NCBI GenBank assembly: GCA_027023345.1
Contig: JALVVO010000261.1
Location: forward strand, 1 to 6,305
Length of the DNA stretch: 6,305 nt
Reading direction: 5' to 3'
Source: Thermaceae bacterium
Lineage (GTDB): Bacteria; Deinococcota; Deinococci; Deinococcales; Marinithermaceae
Shown: one piece after another, positions 5,434-6,305 of the stretch
Position numbering within the stretch: position 1 is the first letter of the stretch
How the letters are laid out: every line of letters begins with the position of its first letter
Notes under the pieces: model-generated
Database searches by the model: none
Told to the model about the DNA's origin: nothing
What the model saw: only the letters and a program-made list of their open reading frames with translations
Program-made: the position numbers and the translations under genes

Positions 5434-6305
5434 TCAAAACTCCTCGTCCCACTCGATCACCGACTCGGCGGTGACGGTGGGAGAAAGGGTCTGGGTGGTG
5501 GTGGGCGCGGCGCCGCGTCGCTCGCTCAGGAGGCCGAACTGCTGGGCGATGCCGCGGAGGCCCCAGCCGGCCAGCACGATGACCAGGAAGATCGAGATCC
5601 CCCAACCCAGCTGCGCCGGGAGGCTCTGCAAGACCGAGAGGTTGATCAAGGTCGCGAGCTGAGGCAACCCGCCATAGTTCGCGAGGATGTCGCTCAGGTA
5701 GGTGATCGCCTCGACGATCGCGGGCAAGAGCAGGAAGAAGAAGGCGAAGCCGAGGAGCCGCCAGTAGACGTTCCGACCTCCGAAGGTCAGCCGGATCAGG
5801 TAGAGCGGGAAGAGGGCCAGGGCACCGGCGAGCAGGAAGAAGACCGCGCGAGGTAGGCCGGTGAAGCCGAGCGCGAAGGCCTGGAGCTTGAGCCAGATCC
5901 GGGTGGTGGGGGCATGCCCGCCCCGCAGGAAGTGCTCCTTGAGGCCACCGAGGAGCGTGTACATCGTGGTCAGGTCGGTGGTGCGGATGCCGGGCACCCG
6001 ACGGAGGCGCTCGAGCAGCATCGAGACCCGTCGCGCCATCGGCCCAACCGCCACCGATACCACCGGCTCGACGCGAGTGGCGTAGCGCCACCAGGCGCGG
6101 TCCAAGAGCCGACGGACCTCGGCCGTCCGCGCCGAGCCCAGCAACGCGGAGGCGGCGCTGACGTCGGCCCGCACGGCCTCGAGGGTATCGAGGAAATCGG
6201 CAAGGTAGAGGTAGCCGAGGGCCTGGGCCCGGGCCTCGACGAGGGCCCGCTGGTCCTTGGACATCCAGTCGGGGGCGCGGAAGGTCTGGACCTCGGGCCG
6301 GGCGG
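5434..6305 (-). CDS. 3' part of a hypothetical multi-pass membrane protein
   Basis: The frame ends at TGA (5434-5436) and is open to the window edge. An ATG at 6262-6264 would give 276 residues, but the 13 codons upstream all end in G or C and read protein-like (RPEVQTFRAPDWMSK) with no ribosome binding site, so the real start is probably outside. Counting from that Met, residues 1-135 are soluble and helix-rich with many Arg, Leu and Ala. Three hydrophobic segments follow at about 139-160 (VFFLLAGALALFPLYLIRL), 166-190 (LGFAFFFLLLPAIVEAITYL) and 219-241 (GWGISIFLVIVLAGWG). The tail is hydrophilic: Arg-rich, then Thr/Ser-rich (PTTTQTLSPTVTAES), ending in acidic EWDEEF. Arg next to the first and third segments favours a cytoplasmic N-terminal domain by the positive-inside rule. 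I do not recognise a family. It converges on the TRAP gene and shares its terminator. Confidence 0.8.
   Translation of the reverse strand, partial: ARPEVQTFRAPDWMSKDQRALVEARAQALGYLYLADFLDTLEAVRADVSAASALLGSARTAEVRRLLDRAWWRYATRVEPVVSVAVGPMARRVSMLLERLRRVPGIRTTDLTTMYTLLGGLKEHFLRGGHAPTTRIWLKLQAFALGFTGLPRAVFFLLAGALALFPLYLIRLTFGGRNVYWRLLGFAFFFLLLPAIVEAITYLSDILANYGGLPQLATLINLSVLQSLPAQLGWGISIFLVIVLAGWGLRGIAQQFGLLSERRGAAPTTTQTLSPTVTAESVIEWDEEF

Overview
This 6.3 kb window is GC-rich, with G or C in nearly every third codon position. It looks like chromosomal DNA of a thermophile-like Deinococcota (Thermales) bacterium. The supporting points are codon use, consensus-like promoters lying only a few bases upstream of start codons without Shine-Dalgarno sequences, a lactate/keto-acid-type TRAP binding protein, and the style of topoisomerase I. 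The lineage is inferred from these traits; no rRNA or other phylogenetic marker is present.

Layout. (1) 1-645, + strand: 3' part of a gene for a protein with a very charged tract followed by a small beta-rich (OB/DUF5666-like) domain. (2) 673-1423, +: a chlorite dismutase/HemQ-family gene broken by at least five indels and an in-frame stop. (3) 1426 to about 1575, +: remnant resembling the N-terminus of a SufE-type sulfur acceptor, also with a stop codon. (4) About 1559-1711, - strand: an unrecognised coding remnant with strong third-position GC bias. (5) 1750-4221, -: intact topA, DNA topoisomerase I, with four C-terminal zinc ribbons and an unusual helical tail. (6) 4222-4282: compact divergent promoter region. 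(7) 4283-5380, +: intact TRAP solute-binding protein with a twin-arginine signal. (8) 5392-5424: strong hairpin between convergent genes. (9) 5434-6305, -: 3' part of an unrecognised multi-pass membrane protein gene that runs off the window.

The stretch 646-1740 is a gene graveyard. Two adjacent + strand genes (haem-related and Fe-S-related) have decayed together, and a foreign-looking minus-strand fragment abuts them, while everything on either side is intact. topA and the TRAP gene are transcribed divergently from promoters within 61 bp. Both appear to yield leaderless or nearly leaderless mRNAs, so their expression may be physically coupled. I found no RNA gene, CRISPR array, insertion sequence with ends, or recognisable defence system.
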